Source of the DNA: Symsagittifera roscoffensis
Taxonomy: Eukaryota > Xenacoelomorpha > Acoela > Convolutidae
Length of the DNA stretch: 64,000 nucleotides
Direction of reading: 5' to 3'
Assembly: GCF_963678635.1 (NCBI RefSeq)
Contig: NC_087063.1
Location: 47,813,220-47,877,219, forward strand
In this document: positions 9,420 through 20,809 of the stretch, piece after piece
Numbering within the stretch: position 1 is the first letter of the stretch
Layout of the letters: every line of letters begins with the position of its first letter
Notes under the pieces: generated by a model
What the model saw: the letters and a program-made list of their open reading frames with translations, nothing else
What the model was told of the DNA's origin: nothing
Databases searched by the model: none
Made by a program: the position numbers and the translations under genes

Positions 9420-12191
9420 ATGTCAGACTTTGAATTCAAACCTATCCATAAGTTTTTCAAAATCACAATTTCATCCATAAAATATTTGAAAAATACGAAA
9501 TCAGATGTCATTTCGTTACATGTATACAACAATACACCGTATCAAGTAACATTACCCCTAGGACTTTTAGGATATTGCAAAACCAACGCTACAATATCAC
9601 CAATACATGAAAAAGCATACCGCGTAAATAATATACTCCAATTATTAGATATTTGTCAATCCACAATTCTTAACGAAGAACTATCCATAAATAATATAAT
9701 AAGTAATGAAAAAAGAAATACAAATTATTTCACAAAAACCCCATATTTCAAACCTACATTCAACATAAATAACTATACAGTGGATCAACAGAATTTTTTA
9801 ACAATGTCCAAACAGCTAATAAAATATTCATCAGTCTATGCAACATCCAAATTTGATGTTGGCAAAATTAGTTCATCACTACATCTCCCGTTAAAACTTG
9901 ACGCAGTTTTCAAAAAACAAAGATCAAGTAAAGTACCAATTCATTTACACGATAAAGTGAACAGATTACTCGATATTTTAGAGCAATACAAAATTATCTC
10001 ACCGGTAAACAAAGAAAAACAACCAAAGGGAAACACATTTATCAACCCTGTTATCATCCTAGCAAAAGGAGAATCATTAAAAATAGTTCTAGGCGCTAGA
10101 TATCTTAATTCACTAATAGACGAATCAAAATGCAAATGGCCTATTGAACCAATACAAGTTATTTTAACAAAAATAAACGGAAAATACTCAGCAACCGCAG
10201 ATATGAATAGTGCATACAATCAAATGCCACTAGATGAAAAATCGCGACGCTTAACACAATTTGTTATTGGAAATCAACAATATGAATTCAACCGCCTATT
10301 CTATGGAATATCCATAGGACCAGCAGCATTTTCAGCTTTTATGAGCAAAATTTTTAGACCACTAATACTCAAGAAAAACGCAATCAACTATTTAGACGAT
10401 GTTTTTATGCAATCACAGACAAAAGAAGAAATGTTTAAAAATTTAGAGCACTATCACAAAATACTTCAGAACGAAAATCTGAAGGCCGCCCCCGATAAAT
10501 CACACTTCTTTTTAACACGAGTTAAATTTTTAGGACACAATATAGAAAGAAAAACAAACACTCCATTAAAATCACGCATTGATGCTATTCAGAAACTTCA
10601 ACCACCAACAAACAAAAAGAAAACCCAAGAATTCCTTGGAATGTTAAATTTTCTAAGCAAATATGTCTCTAAAATGCAATTATATTTAAGACCATTCTAT
10701 AATATACTCAGACAACAAAATAATTTTGAATGGAATACAGAACATCAAATACGATTTGAAGAAATTAAAAAACTCTTAACTGAACAAATTTCGAATACAA
10801 TTCCAGATCCAAATCAACCATTCTATGCAATGTGCGATGCTTCGAATTTTGTCATCGGCGCAGCATTATTACAATCACACAATGGTACAAACAAAATGAA
10901 CCTTATATCAGCAAATTTTCGATTATTCACTCAAGCAGAGCTACGACTCTCAACTCTAATGAGAGAATGTACAGCTATAATTTATACACTTACAGAATAT
11001 GAATTTCTGATACTTGGATCAAAACATCCAACAGTTCTATTCACAGATCACAAACCAATCATTTTTCTCTTTACACAAAAGTCCAACCCAAATCACCGAG
11101 TTTATAGATTCCAATTAATTCTAATGAAATTTCCAAACTTACATATAGTTTGGACAGCAGGAAAGAATCTTGCATTACCAGACACATTAAGTCAAAATAC
11201 GCCACCGGAATTACTTACACGTAAAACCACAGTTGAAATACCCAAAAACATAAAATTCTACCTTGCAAAAAACGAAACATCACCCCGACTAGAATGCAAA
11301 TATGCAGTAAAAACTGACGTTGAACAATCACAGATAAATAATCTACAGCACTTCCCACTTTATTTAGATTGCCAAAATAGCCACTACGAAGTTGATCTAC
11401 TTGGAACATCAACTTTCAAACCAATTCCATATTCACAATGGATAAAAAATAACACCCAACAAAAAAGAGTAAAACAACACTCGCATAAAAAAGACCTTTT
11501 CCCGTTGATTGAAAAAGAAAATCTAACTGATAAAATAAATTTATCAGGACCACAAACAAACGATTCAAAATACACAATAAATCAAGTTTTTGACCTCCAC
11601 GACCCACTTGACACAATTTCTGTATCTAAATTAGAAATTGAAAACATTTTTCTCCCTCCAACAGAAAAAATTACAATTATTACCTTGAAACAATATCAAA
11701 ATCTTGACCCAGTAATTAGACAACTAAAATCATGGCACAAATATAAAACTAAACCCGTAAAGGCAGATACCACAATTTTAGGAAATAAAACACTCCTCCG
11801 ATATTTTCGAAAATTTAATAATACAACAAATAATGAAAACACAGACCTTCTAGAATACCAATTAAATGAATCTACAGTTCCCTGTCTCCCTATAAGTATG
11901 ATTCTCATAGCTTTTAATATTTCACATACACAAAACATTAAAGGACACTCTGGATCAGAGAAAACATATTCAAATTTCATACAAAATTTTTATTTCCCAA
12001 ATGCACCAATTTGGATAAAAGTACTATGCAATGATTGTATAGTATGTCAGCTAAATAAACCTTATCCAAATCAAAAACAAATAGCACAAAAACAAGATTT
12101 TAAAGGACAATGTTTGTACTTTAACCACCGTATTTCATTTGATACAAAAGGACCAATTTCACCATCATCCGAAGGAAACTCCTACATTTAA
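9420..12191 (+). pseudogene. pol: Reverse transcriptase, RNase H and N-terminal integrase, element A
   Basis: 923 residues in one frame. RT is of Ty3/gypsy type with motif A (ADMNSAYNQ) and the catalytic YLDD box. A key upstream aspartate of motif LDARYLN is changed to Gly (LGARYLN), and about 16 residues present in B are missing before KQLIKYSS. RNase H follows with CDAS, RECTA, TDHKP and LPDTLS acidic positions. The HHCC zinc domain of integrase (HX6H ... CX2C) and the first catalytic Asp (SFDTKGP) are present. The frame stops at 12191 because ~20 bases encoding the segment after GNSYI are deleted. Confidence 0.85.
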
Positions 12192-13402
12192 ACATTATGT
12201 AGCACTTAACCCAGTACCACATTGTAACGCTTATTACGCTTACACAACACTTTATGAACACTGGATAGCCAAGTTTGGACTACCCGAAATTTTAGTTACA
12301 GACAACGGTACAGAATTCATAAATAATGAAATCATCACACTATGTCATTTATATAATATCAAACACAAACCACGTACATCTCATGCACCTTGGACAAACG
12401 GCTTAGTCGAAGGTATGAACCGTTCACTACAAGAATATCTTAGATGTATCATCAATGGAAATGATACAAGATACACCGAATGGTCAGCAGATGTAAAACT
12501 ATTTCCCTTAGCATATAATTCACAAATCACGACATCTCTAGGAATGTCACCATATGAAATGGTTTTTAATCAAAAGCCACGCAAACCAATTATGTTTACA
12601 GCAAACTCTCATAAAAATGCACAAAGTCATTGTCAACCGAATAAAGACTCAATTTGTTATAACCTACCTTTACACACACATGATGAAGATCATTTTCATC
12701 ACCCACAAACTCTTAAATTAGCCTCCGGTACACACACCGAATGGATTTTAAATAGAGATAAAAAACACAATGAAATTTACCAAAAAGTAACAAAAAAGTT
12801 GTTACAAAGGCAAAACATTAATGAACAAATAAATTCACGCTTTACACCAGCCTCCGATTTAAAAATTGGAACATTTGTTTTAATACCCAATTTTAACACT
12901 CAAAAAGGAATTTCTAAAAAATTACAACCCCTTCGTAAAGGACCATACCAAATAATTGCCAAACCCACTGACGTCACATATAAAATTACCGACACAGACC
13001 AAAAAGAAATTGTTCAACATCGAAACAATCTATTACCTTATTACCCAAAAGAATACGCACTACGCGAACTAACTCAATTATATTCTTTCACAGGTTTAAA
13101 AGTTATTCAAAACTACCCACATACGGAAAATGAAACAAAAGACCAACATGACATTCATCTCGAAATCCAAAATAAAAAATCAACTACAATGAAAACCAAT
13201 ACAAAAAAGCTAGATCAAAATATTCCTCAAAAAGAAAGAAAAAATAGAAAAATGACAGAAAAAATTATACCCCAAGCGACAAATCGACAAATCAGAACAT
13301 AGAGAGTCATCACGACTTAGAAATCAACCACGCAAAAACTATAAAACATTCATCCCACAATCTAAAATATTAAAGAAAGTTGAATTTCAAAAACAGCTTT
13401 AA
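12180..13402 (+). pseudogene. pol: Integrase catalytic core and C-terminal part, element A
   Basis: After the ~20-base deletion the integrase continues in another frame (nominally open from 12139) with TDNGTEF and GLVEGMNRS, the second and third acidic residues spaced 35 apart (DD35E). A GPY/F-type module (KGPYQIIAKP...VQHRNNLLPYYP) follows, and then a Lys-rich tail. The open frame stops at 13302 by another small indel; the matching C-terminal residues continue to a TAA at 13400-13402. Confidence 0.8.
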
Positions 13403-13995
13403 TTTTACAATTAATAATCTTTGCACCTCTGAAATATTTTGAACTTTTATTTTTCAAAATAACATGCTGACAGACACGCAGTGATTCTAGTTCAAAATTA
13501 GCCAATAGGATTCATTCAATCCGTCACCTTCTATAACTCTAACACAAACCAACTAGACGAAAGATATTAAACTCCAGGGATATCTATAACTATAACTTCA
13601 CAACCTCCACGTCAAAAATAAGCAAACCATTCCAACTTGACAACTTAAATAAATCTCACCATAATATCATAACCCTCCCTTATCTAATAACCCAAAGATC
13701 AACAATATTTCCCCAACTCAGACCTCAAATACCCTCCAAACAAAAATGTTAAATTAGCCTAAAGTAAAAGAACGACCATTTTAATTAGCCTAAAATATAA
13801 AAATCTCAAAAATACCCCAGTTCACTTGACAAATAAAAATAAAGAAAAAGAAGACCTCCCGAACACCATAAAATTCGCCCCCAACAATTTTTCACAAAAC
13901 TCAACCCACTTGTCAAAAAACCAATAAATAATTCGACCACACTTGAAAATTGCCTCAAACAACAAAAAATATTCGATCGAGAAGCCATTTCTTAA
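13403..13995 (+). other. Pol-to-TM1 spacer, element A
   Basis: 593 bases without an ORF, retained at the same place in B and, diverged, in C (about 60330-60880). A direct repeat of TTAGCCTAAA(G)TA near 13750-13800 is kept in all three copies. This is the position where a splice acceptor for 3' gene mRNAs would be expected; I cannot choose one. Confidence 0.4.
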
Positions 13996-14226
13996 ATGCT
14001 CTTCTCTCGATCAGTCAATATATTTCTTAACATTTTCATAAATTTTTTAACAATATTTAAACTTTTAATCATATTTCTTTTTGATAGCTTTGAAGCTTTT
14101 GTAATAATCTTAATCATTTTTTGCAACATTTTTTTAATTTTCTATTCCATATTTGAACTATACCTCCAACTTTCAAAAACCATTGACCATATCCACAGGT
14201 ACGATTCACAAATTTTATCTAAATGA
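13996..14226 (+). CDS. TM1, small double-membrane-span protein, element A
   Basis: 76 residues, almost wholly hydrophobic. Two likely membrane spans (about 8-30 and 36-58) are rich in Phe/Ile/Leu, followed by a short polar C-terminus (HIHRYDSQ). Element B has a 76-residue counterpart (32578-32808) with about 70% identity, and hydrophobic remnants occur in C (about 60890-61100). The stop codon overlaps the next start as ATGA. Size and topology are viroporin-like; this is an inference, as no family is recognised. It lies between pol and the envelope block. Confidence 0.65.
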   Translation: MLFSRSVNIFLNIFINFLTIFKLLIIFLFDSFEAFVIILIIFCNIFLIFYSIFELYLQLSKTIDHIHRYDSQILSK

Positions 14227-14411
14227 TACGAACCATTTTTAGTAGAACCGATATTTTTTTACTATTTGTAATTTTTATAACATTTTTATCATCCCTCATA
14301 TTGACAATATGCAAATGTATAAAGAAGGCAGTCATAACATTTGCCTTAGCAACAATCCTTCTAATTCTTTTTCTAGAAGAATACTACAATAAACATAAAT
14401 TTTTTCACTAA
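14223..14411 (+). CDS. TM2, small hairpin membrane protein, element A
   Basis: 62 residues starting inside the TM1 stop (ATGA overlap). It has two membrane segments (about 10-30 and 37-53) separated by a short basic turn (CKCIKK) and a charged tail (EEYYNKHK). The B copy (32393-32581) differs at only about five residues, far fewer than TM1, suggesting constraint. The architecture is that of a class II viroporin-like hairpin. No homologue is recognised. Translation is likely coupled to TM1 by termination-reinitiation. Confidence 0.65.
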   Translation: MIRTIFSRTDIFLLFVIFITFLSSLILTICKCIKKAVITFALATILLILFLEEYYNKHKFFH

Positions 14412-15553
14412 AAGATATAGATCAAAAACCATCAAAAAATGCTAAGCAACAATCACACAGTCAGTCTTCACCGACATCATCCCAAGATAACCCAACACCA
14501 CCTATAACTACCCAACACCCTCAAACATCTACACGAATTTCTTTTCAAGATAACCCATATACCTTTGAAGAACGACACGCTCGCTTATCTGAACCACTAG
14601 AACCAGTTCAACGACAAGCACCTCTAAGTGAACCAACATATAACTTGTACCCAACACTACCACAAGAATTAAGTAGAATACGAAATCTTAGTCAAAATCA
14701 AAATACAGTTGAAATATATAGACAAATTATACATCCTCGACGAAACAGAAATTTTCAAACCCCCCGAGTTCATTTTGATATACCCCAATCCCCATCACAA
14801 AGTACTCCAGAAAACCCCATTGGTATATTACCAGAAACCCCTACACTTCTTTCACAACGTAGCACCTCAAGCCTACCCTCAGATTACTTAGGTTCAACAC
14901 CAACATCTGAACAAATACGTGAAAATCCCTTTAACCCCCCAAACCAAACATCACGACTACCATATTGGACAACACAATCATTCACACAAGGTGAACCAAA
15001 TTTAATCAATGATCCAATAGATATTTCTGCGGATACAACAACATCCTCATCACTACGAGAAACATTATCACTACCATCAACACCATCAATAAGCCAGATT
15101 TCACCGACGTCTTTTACTTTAAATTTCCCAAATAACCTCGACGCTAGATATCGAGAACAATCATCAACAAATAGCCCTTTAAGATTAGACTGAAATACAT
15201 TCACAGCACCCCCACCATTATTTGGACAACACCCAGAAAGTAACCGACTCCACAACTGGGCACTCAATAGATTACAATATAGACAAGACATCCACGAAGA
15301 CATTCGTGATCATAACATCCAAATACTCCAACAAAATAGTCTACAATTAAAATTTGAAATCACGGTTAAACTAAACAACATTGCTCAACATCCATACCCA
15401 TTAAACCCACCAAATATAACAGCTCAATCACTACCACCACCATTTATAACAACTGAAGTAATATACAAATACGACAGATATACCAAAAAGACAATTGGTT
15501 ACATCACATTTTATAACCCATACTCAGGATTATCATACACATGTATATTCTAA
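14399..15553 (+). pseudogene. ORF4, Ser/Pro-rich accessory protein, element A (nonsense)
   Basis: A frame of 385 codons runs from the stop preceding 14399 to TAA at 15551-15553, interrupted only by TGA at 15191-15193 where B has TGG. The N-terminal ~260 residues are Pro/Ser/Thr/Gln-rich and probably disordered. The C-terminal ~120 are ordered and conserved (FGQHPESNRLHNWALNRL..., NPYSGLSYTCIF end). There is no in-frame ATG near the beginning; the first start-like codon is a TTG at 14645. The end overlaps the env start by 13 nt. Expression through splicing is therefore likely. Function unknown. Confidence 0.6.
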
Positions 15554-18159
15554 AAATATTAATTTTTCTCCAACTCTTTTTTCTAGTAATTTCCAATCAG
15601 AACATAAATCTTTCCCCCCGCACAGGACCCCAAGATTTATTAGTAACACATTACGATTGTGAAGAAAATGAACAAAAAACACTACACAAATATGCAATAA
15701 ATCAAGTATCACAATGCGAAATAGAACCACAAGCTATAGAAACTACAAATGTAATAGCGACACTCTATTCAAAAGCCCGAGCAACAACAGTTATAGGATA
15801 TAAATTCACAGCAACCTTTTCTGAAAAGAAAGTAAATTGTTCACAAGTCTCAAATGGAAATAAAAACCGACTTGACCACGAATCATTCTACCAGAGCAAT
15901 ATCGAACGACTTTTACATCTCAACCCCGAAGATTGTAAAAACGAGTTACTCAGACTTAATATCACAAAAAATAAAAACACCGATAGAAAGTTAGTGTATT
16001 TCCAAGTTTTTGCAGATTCTGTACATCAAGCAGAACTTGAAAGATATCAAGGACATATAAAACTAGATGAAAAATACCCATACAACGGCGCACACGGAAG
16101 ATTAACTTATGACATACACGATAAACACTGGATAGCGCACATTGGTATAAATAAACCATCAAACTGCAAAGCAGACACAAAAAATAAAGGATATCAAGAA
16201 ATAATGTTTTTCGATTGGAAAATACAACTCGAAAAAATACAACTCACACGCGATTTATCGGACAACACAATGATCTATCAAAGAATTAGATTACCTTGTA
16301 AAAACGATCAAGGCTATTGTGACCCTACAACACGAACACAAGCAACAATTGTTTGGTTCCCCGAAGACACATGTACAACATTTCAAGTAGCAAAAATACA
16401 CGCTCGTATGATAAAATTTCACGAAAAATATTTTATACAGTCCATTCCATATGAACAAGTAAACCCATCACGAAAACAAAGTACTAATTTTAGAAACATT
16501 CACAATATAGAAATTAAATTGACACGTTTTCAAATATATCAAGAAACAGAACTTGCATGCAAATACAGAAACCCACTTCACAAAACACAATACTCCGAAA
16601 TATTAGTTGAATACGAAAAAGGATTCGACATGACCACTGGAAAAATAAAAATCGACCCATATGCCACAAGTCATCCTCTAAACGAAGGAACATCATATAT
16701 ACCAGTTAACTTTCAAAAAAGTAAAGGTCAACCTGGTGGACATCTAAAGCCCCATGACACTAGAAGCACACGTTTACAAGAACTATCACTAATGAATAGT
16801 ACTTATTTTGGTAATATCCACTATGATATTCACTTGGATATGAAATTAGACTACACAATTAGCCGAATTTTTCAGGAAATCTCACTCTCTGAATTAGAAA
16901 CACTTCACCAACTATGCGAATTAGAACGAACACAAATCTTACAATCACTTGCACTAGCAGTATTAAAAATACCCTACGCAGGATATTTACTATCAGGAAA
17001 TAGATCAAAGTTTTTAGACTACGAAGGAAACATTTTATGGTTTTATACCTGTGCCAAAAAAGTATCACCACTATATGTTTTTGAAGATAAACGATGCTAT
17101 AAAAGAATCCCTATCTTTTATAAGAATAAAGTACATTTCGTTGACACACTTTCAATACGAACCTATTTCTGGGATACCGCAGTTCCATGTGGATCAGAAA
17201 ATAGCCACAATGTAGTACAACTGAACCCTGATGAAGATAAATATTACCTACTTACCCCATACCCCACATTAAAGCAATCACTCAAAAAATTTTCACCAGA
17301 AAGCATTAGAGCTATTGCTCGAAACCCAAATATCGACTTACAATCAATTGGAATATATTCAAAATCCGATATCCAACATCACATTAGAACACAACAATTC
17401 CAAGAATTATTAACACAAATGGACACTATACAAAGACAATCAATTGACCAAAACTTACGCAAACTTGCCGAAACCGCAGGATTTGCAGATATCTATACAC
17501 AAGATTATAACGGATATTTTAAAGACATTAAAGACTATATATATCTAAACGGTGAAAAATACCGACCACAAGATATCTCACCTAAAAATATTTTTAGCTT
17601 TGTTACACTAAAAAATGAAATTCTTGATTTTCTAGGATGGCCCTATTACATCTTAGAAAAATTGACTAATCTATACGCAATGTTTAACTTTATAGGATTT
17701 CTTTTTTCACTTTTAAAAGGAATCTATAACACATGTGCTATACACACACAAGTCAATAAACAAGCAAGTGTAGCACGCATACTATTTGCAGGATTCTTTG
17801 GAATTTTTTCATCATCAATAAACAAAATTCTTTTAGACGCACAAATAAAAGAATACAATACAAAAATAGCAACAAGACAGAACACATACGACGAAGAACA
17901 TAATAATATAGAAATAACGCCTACAGCACCACAGTTACCACCCCTACCACATAACCATCCATTACCCCTAGTCCCACGAAAATTTCGAAATTTAGCAATA
18001 ACACATAATCCAAATTTTAGACCAACCATATCACAAAGTCCCATTCAACATATAATGACACATCATTCACAAGATGAAAATACATATGAACAAATTATAG
18101 AACAACCCCATACCACCGCTTTTCAGTCTCAAAATAATAATTTTTTTAGCCCACGATGA
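15541..18159 (+). CDS. env: Env-like glycoprotein, element A (open frame)
   Basis: 872 residues, no internal stop. Signal peptide at ~1-19 (YILKILIFLQLFFLVIS). The ectodomain has about 13 cysteines (40, 59, 100, 132, 209, 254, 260, 278, 340, 459, 504, 519, 550) and several N-glycosylation sites. Main membrane span ~708-728 (LYAMFNFIGFLFSLL), a second hydrophobic segment ~744-760, and a ~110-residue Pro-rich tail with a PTAP motif at 794-797. The early layout (THYDC, QVSQC, then a Cys after ~40 residues) recalls class III-type glycoproteins of chuvirus-like agents captured by invertebrate retroelements; that is inference. The only cleavage-like site is RSTR at 408-411. It overlaps ORF6 by ATGA. 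Confidence 0.8.
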   Translation: MYILKILIFLQLFFLVISNQNINLSPRTGPQDLLVTHYDCEENEQKTLHKYAINQVSQCEIEPQAIETTNVIATLYSKARATTVIGYKFTATFSEKKVNCSQVSNGNKNRLDHESFYQSNIERLLHLNPEDCKNELLRLNITKNKNTDRKLVYFQVFADSVHQAELERYQGHIKLDEKYPYNGAHGRLTYDIHDKHWIAHIGINKPSNCKADTKNKGYQEIMFFDWKIQLEKIQLTRDLSDNTMIYQRIRLPCKNDQGYCDPTTRTQATIVWFPEDTCTTFQVAKIHARMIKFHEKYFIQSIPYEQVNPSRKQSTNFRNIHNIEIKLTRFQIYQETELACKYRNPLHKTQYSEILVEYEKGFDMTTGKIKIDPYATSHPLNEGTSYIPVNFQKSKGQPGGHLKPHDTRSTRLQELSLMNSTYFGNIHYDIHLDMKLDYTISRIFQEISLSELETLHQLCELERTQILQSLALAVLKIPYAGYLLSGNRSKFLDYEGNILWFYTCAKKVSPLYVFEDKRCYKRIPIFYKNKVHFVDTLSIRTYFWDTAVPCGSENSHNVVQLNPDEDKYYLLTPYPTLKQSLKKFSPESIRAIARNPNIDLQSIGIYSKSDIQHHIRTQQFQELLTQMDTIQRQSIDQNLRKLAETAGFADIYTQDYNGYFKDIKDYIYLNGEKYRPQDISPKNIFSFVTLKNEILDFLGWPYYILEKLTNLYAMFNFIGFLFSLLKGIYNTCAIHTQVNKQASVARILFAGFFGIFSSSINKILLDAQIKEYNTKIATRQNTYDEEHNNIEITPTAPQLPPLPHNHPLPLVPRKFRNLAITHNPNFRPTISQSPIQHIMTHHSQDENTYEQIIEQPHTTAFQSQNNNFFSPR

Positions 18160-19964
18160 GCCGACAACTTGGATCCCTACACCGCTCAAATTCCCACCCA
18201 ACCAACCTCAACACTCCAGTTACAATAATTCCACTTTTTGCTTTCCCGCCACCCGATTTCCCAACCAATAATATAACATCAGGCATGAATTCAGACACTA
18301 ATTCACATATTTCAGTTTTATACTCCATTTCACAATTCAATAACCCTAATATTGAAACCCCTGATGAATTTGCAGACTCTGAACCATCTCCATCCAATAA
18401 TTTTCAAACCAACTCCTCAATTTTTTCAACACCCCCTTTTCAACCAATCCCACCAAATAACCCACTCCCATCCATTTCTACACCTTCTTACGCTTCACAA
18501 GTCACCCCAACCTACTCTTCATTTCATTCAGACCGATCATCCAATTCTCCAGATATTCCCCAAATCTCCAAAGAACTAGATAATTTTATCACCCTCCAAC
18601 AACAACCCTTACACCTTGACACCCCCACTATAAATCAGATTTCATCCACAATAGAATCATCAAACCCACCTACCCCTACACCCTCTTCAGCTTATACCGT
18701 ATCATTAGCACAATCATCCACATCCACCGAATCATCAAATAGCACTAATAGAGCTTATCGCACTTTCAAAAGAAAATTCCCAAACCATCCATTTCCAACA
18801 AAACCAGGAACAGCCCGTGAATATATTAATCATCCAAATCACACTAACACGAAAGATTTTCTAGCAATCACCTTACCTTCATTTCCACAATATACTTTAA
18901 ACACTCCTCATGACACTAACGACACACGTAATTTTGTAGATGAACATGTTTTAATGCCTACACTTCATTGGACATCATATTATCATTTTACTAATCCCCT
19001 TTCCCTACCATTATCTAATACTCATATCGATATAGAACGAAATCAAGATATGCTATACCGACTCACCACACCACTAACACATAGACAATTTACTTATATA
19101 GGATATAAAAAGTCACTAAAAACATTCACTGCACCCCGAGCTAACGAATATACGCTAGAATATTACGATCATAACATCATCCGAGCTAACCAAGACCAAT
19201 TTTTAGATGATGATCGCTTCGCTAACCCACAAATCACAGAAAAATTCTTCATCAAAACACCATATGTATTTACACTCAATATATTTGATCGCAAATTCGA
19301 CCACGTCATTTCTGAAGCACTAACCGACATGCAAGCTTACGAAAGTTTTAATGAAAGATTTCAATTATTTTCACTAACCTTCAATTTCCTTGCACCACAT
19401 GAACGCGATTTGCACTGCTCACACGACATTATGTTACGCACTAAACAAACCCACACATATACATATTATCGTTTCATACAAAATCATTTTGATCTGCGCA
19501 CTCCATCAAGACAACCACACCACCGTTTTCAGTTTATTAATTCTAAATACACTTCACCATTTTTTCTTAACTTCACATATTGCATCAAAGATACTAACCT
19601 TCACGGTATTCTCCGCAATTATGATCCCATAACCCAAATGTATATATTTTGTCCCATCACGAAGACCCTTAACGCAGAAGAATCCATACCCTTCCTTATC
19701 CCACATGAATTTATTCAACCTATTGAAATCCCAATATTAAAATTCATCCACAACACTAAATACAATCACAAATTATATAATCTCATTCAAAACACACCTT
19801 ATGAGTTTGCAGTTGGCACTGAAGAACTAAAAACTATTAAGGCACCTCAATTGCTTTGACCACTGCTTCAAACTAAAAACATCATTCGCATACTAGCAAA
19901 ATTACTAACAAACTCCGACATAATACACGACATCTTCCCCCATGGTTTTTTCCCCGACGACTAA
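18156..19964 (+). pseudogene. ORF6, unknown protein, element A (late nonsense)
   Basis: This starts in the env stop (ATGA overlap). It is open for 567 residues to TGA at 19857-19859, where B has TGG; 34 further matching codons run to TAA at 19962-19964. Residues 1-~200 are Ser/Thr/Pro/Asn-rich and probably disordered. Residues ~205-600 look globular, with many aromatic and His residues and no signal peptide or membrane span. I recognise no family. Position after env and conservation in B (intact, 601 aa) argue for a real accessory gene. A donor-like splice site begins 4 nt after the original stop. Confidence 0.65.
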
Positions 19965-19968
19965 ACAG

Positions 19969-20046
19969 GTAAGTATAAGTTATACATATTCTCCACTAAT
20001 AAATTCAAAATTAAAACTAACCATTCTTTATCCATGTCTCATTTAG
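19969..20046 (+). other. Probable 78-nt spliceosomal intron in the 3' UTR, element A
   Basis: CAG|GTAAGTATAAG follows the ORF6 stop by four bases and matches the metazoan donor consensus. Then comes AT-rich sequence with a CTAAC branch-like word and a pyrimidine-biased run ending TTTAG at 20046. Element B has the same arrangement (minus strand, 26839-26761, 79 nt) with the donor and acceptor words kept while the interior has diverged. Confidence 0.5.
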
Positions 20047-20809
20047 ATTTTTAGTCTTCATCCCACGATCATCTGCAAAAAACACAAAAGAAACATAAAA
20101 AATAGAAAACTTCTTCAAATTCTTCTAAATTCTATTAATATTTTGCACTAGATAAATATAATAAAATTCATACCAATGTAGTAAATTAATTTATAAATTG
20201 TTTCCCCAAAAGCAGTAAATTTAGTAATGATGAAAATTTGTAACCTAATTTTTCCCCAAAACTAGCAGTAAAATTGAAATTCTATATAGTAAATTGATAA
20301 GACGACAATGCAGTACTAACCTTTTGATATTTTCATCCACTCGCACAAGAATTCTATCCAAACTCGCACAGCTCGCCCACGAAGAATTGTTTAAATAATG
20401 AATTTCAGTTTCAAGTTTTCACACTCAACAACTCTAACACGAGATAACAAGTTTCAAACTTTCCTTTAACCCGGTTGGAAAAGAATTATATACTAAACAA
20501 AACTAACCAACGCAGCTTACTAAACACCACAACACATAGAATAACAGCATGACTAAGAAAAGAAAACCAACGGTACCCAAACCGGATTAACCCAGTTTAA
20601 AACTGGATAATTTATTCTTTTGAAGACTATTATAAAGTCTAACAAAGAAATAATAAAACACAAAAAAGTCGAAAGACAAACCCATACCAAAAACAATTTG
20701 ATTTTTGAAAAAAGGACACAACCAACGAAACATAAGAAAAACCACCACAAACCCGACATAAAACGTTATCACATAACAGGACCTCTCACAGAAACCGCAC
20801 GAAATCATA

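Noticed and set aside
14709-14891. Alternative-frame peptide inside ORF4 that resembles a frame in element C
   Set aside because: B has a stop in that frame; the similarity follows from nucleotide conservation of ORF4.
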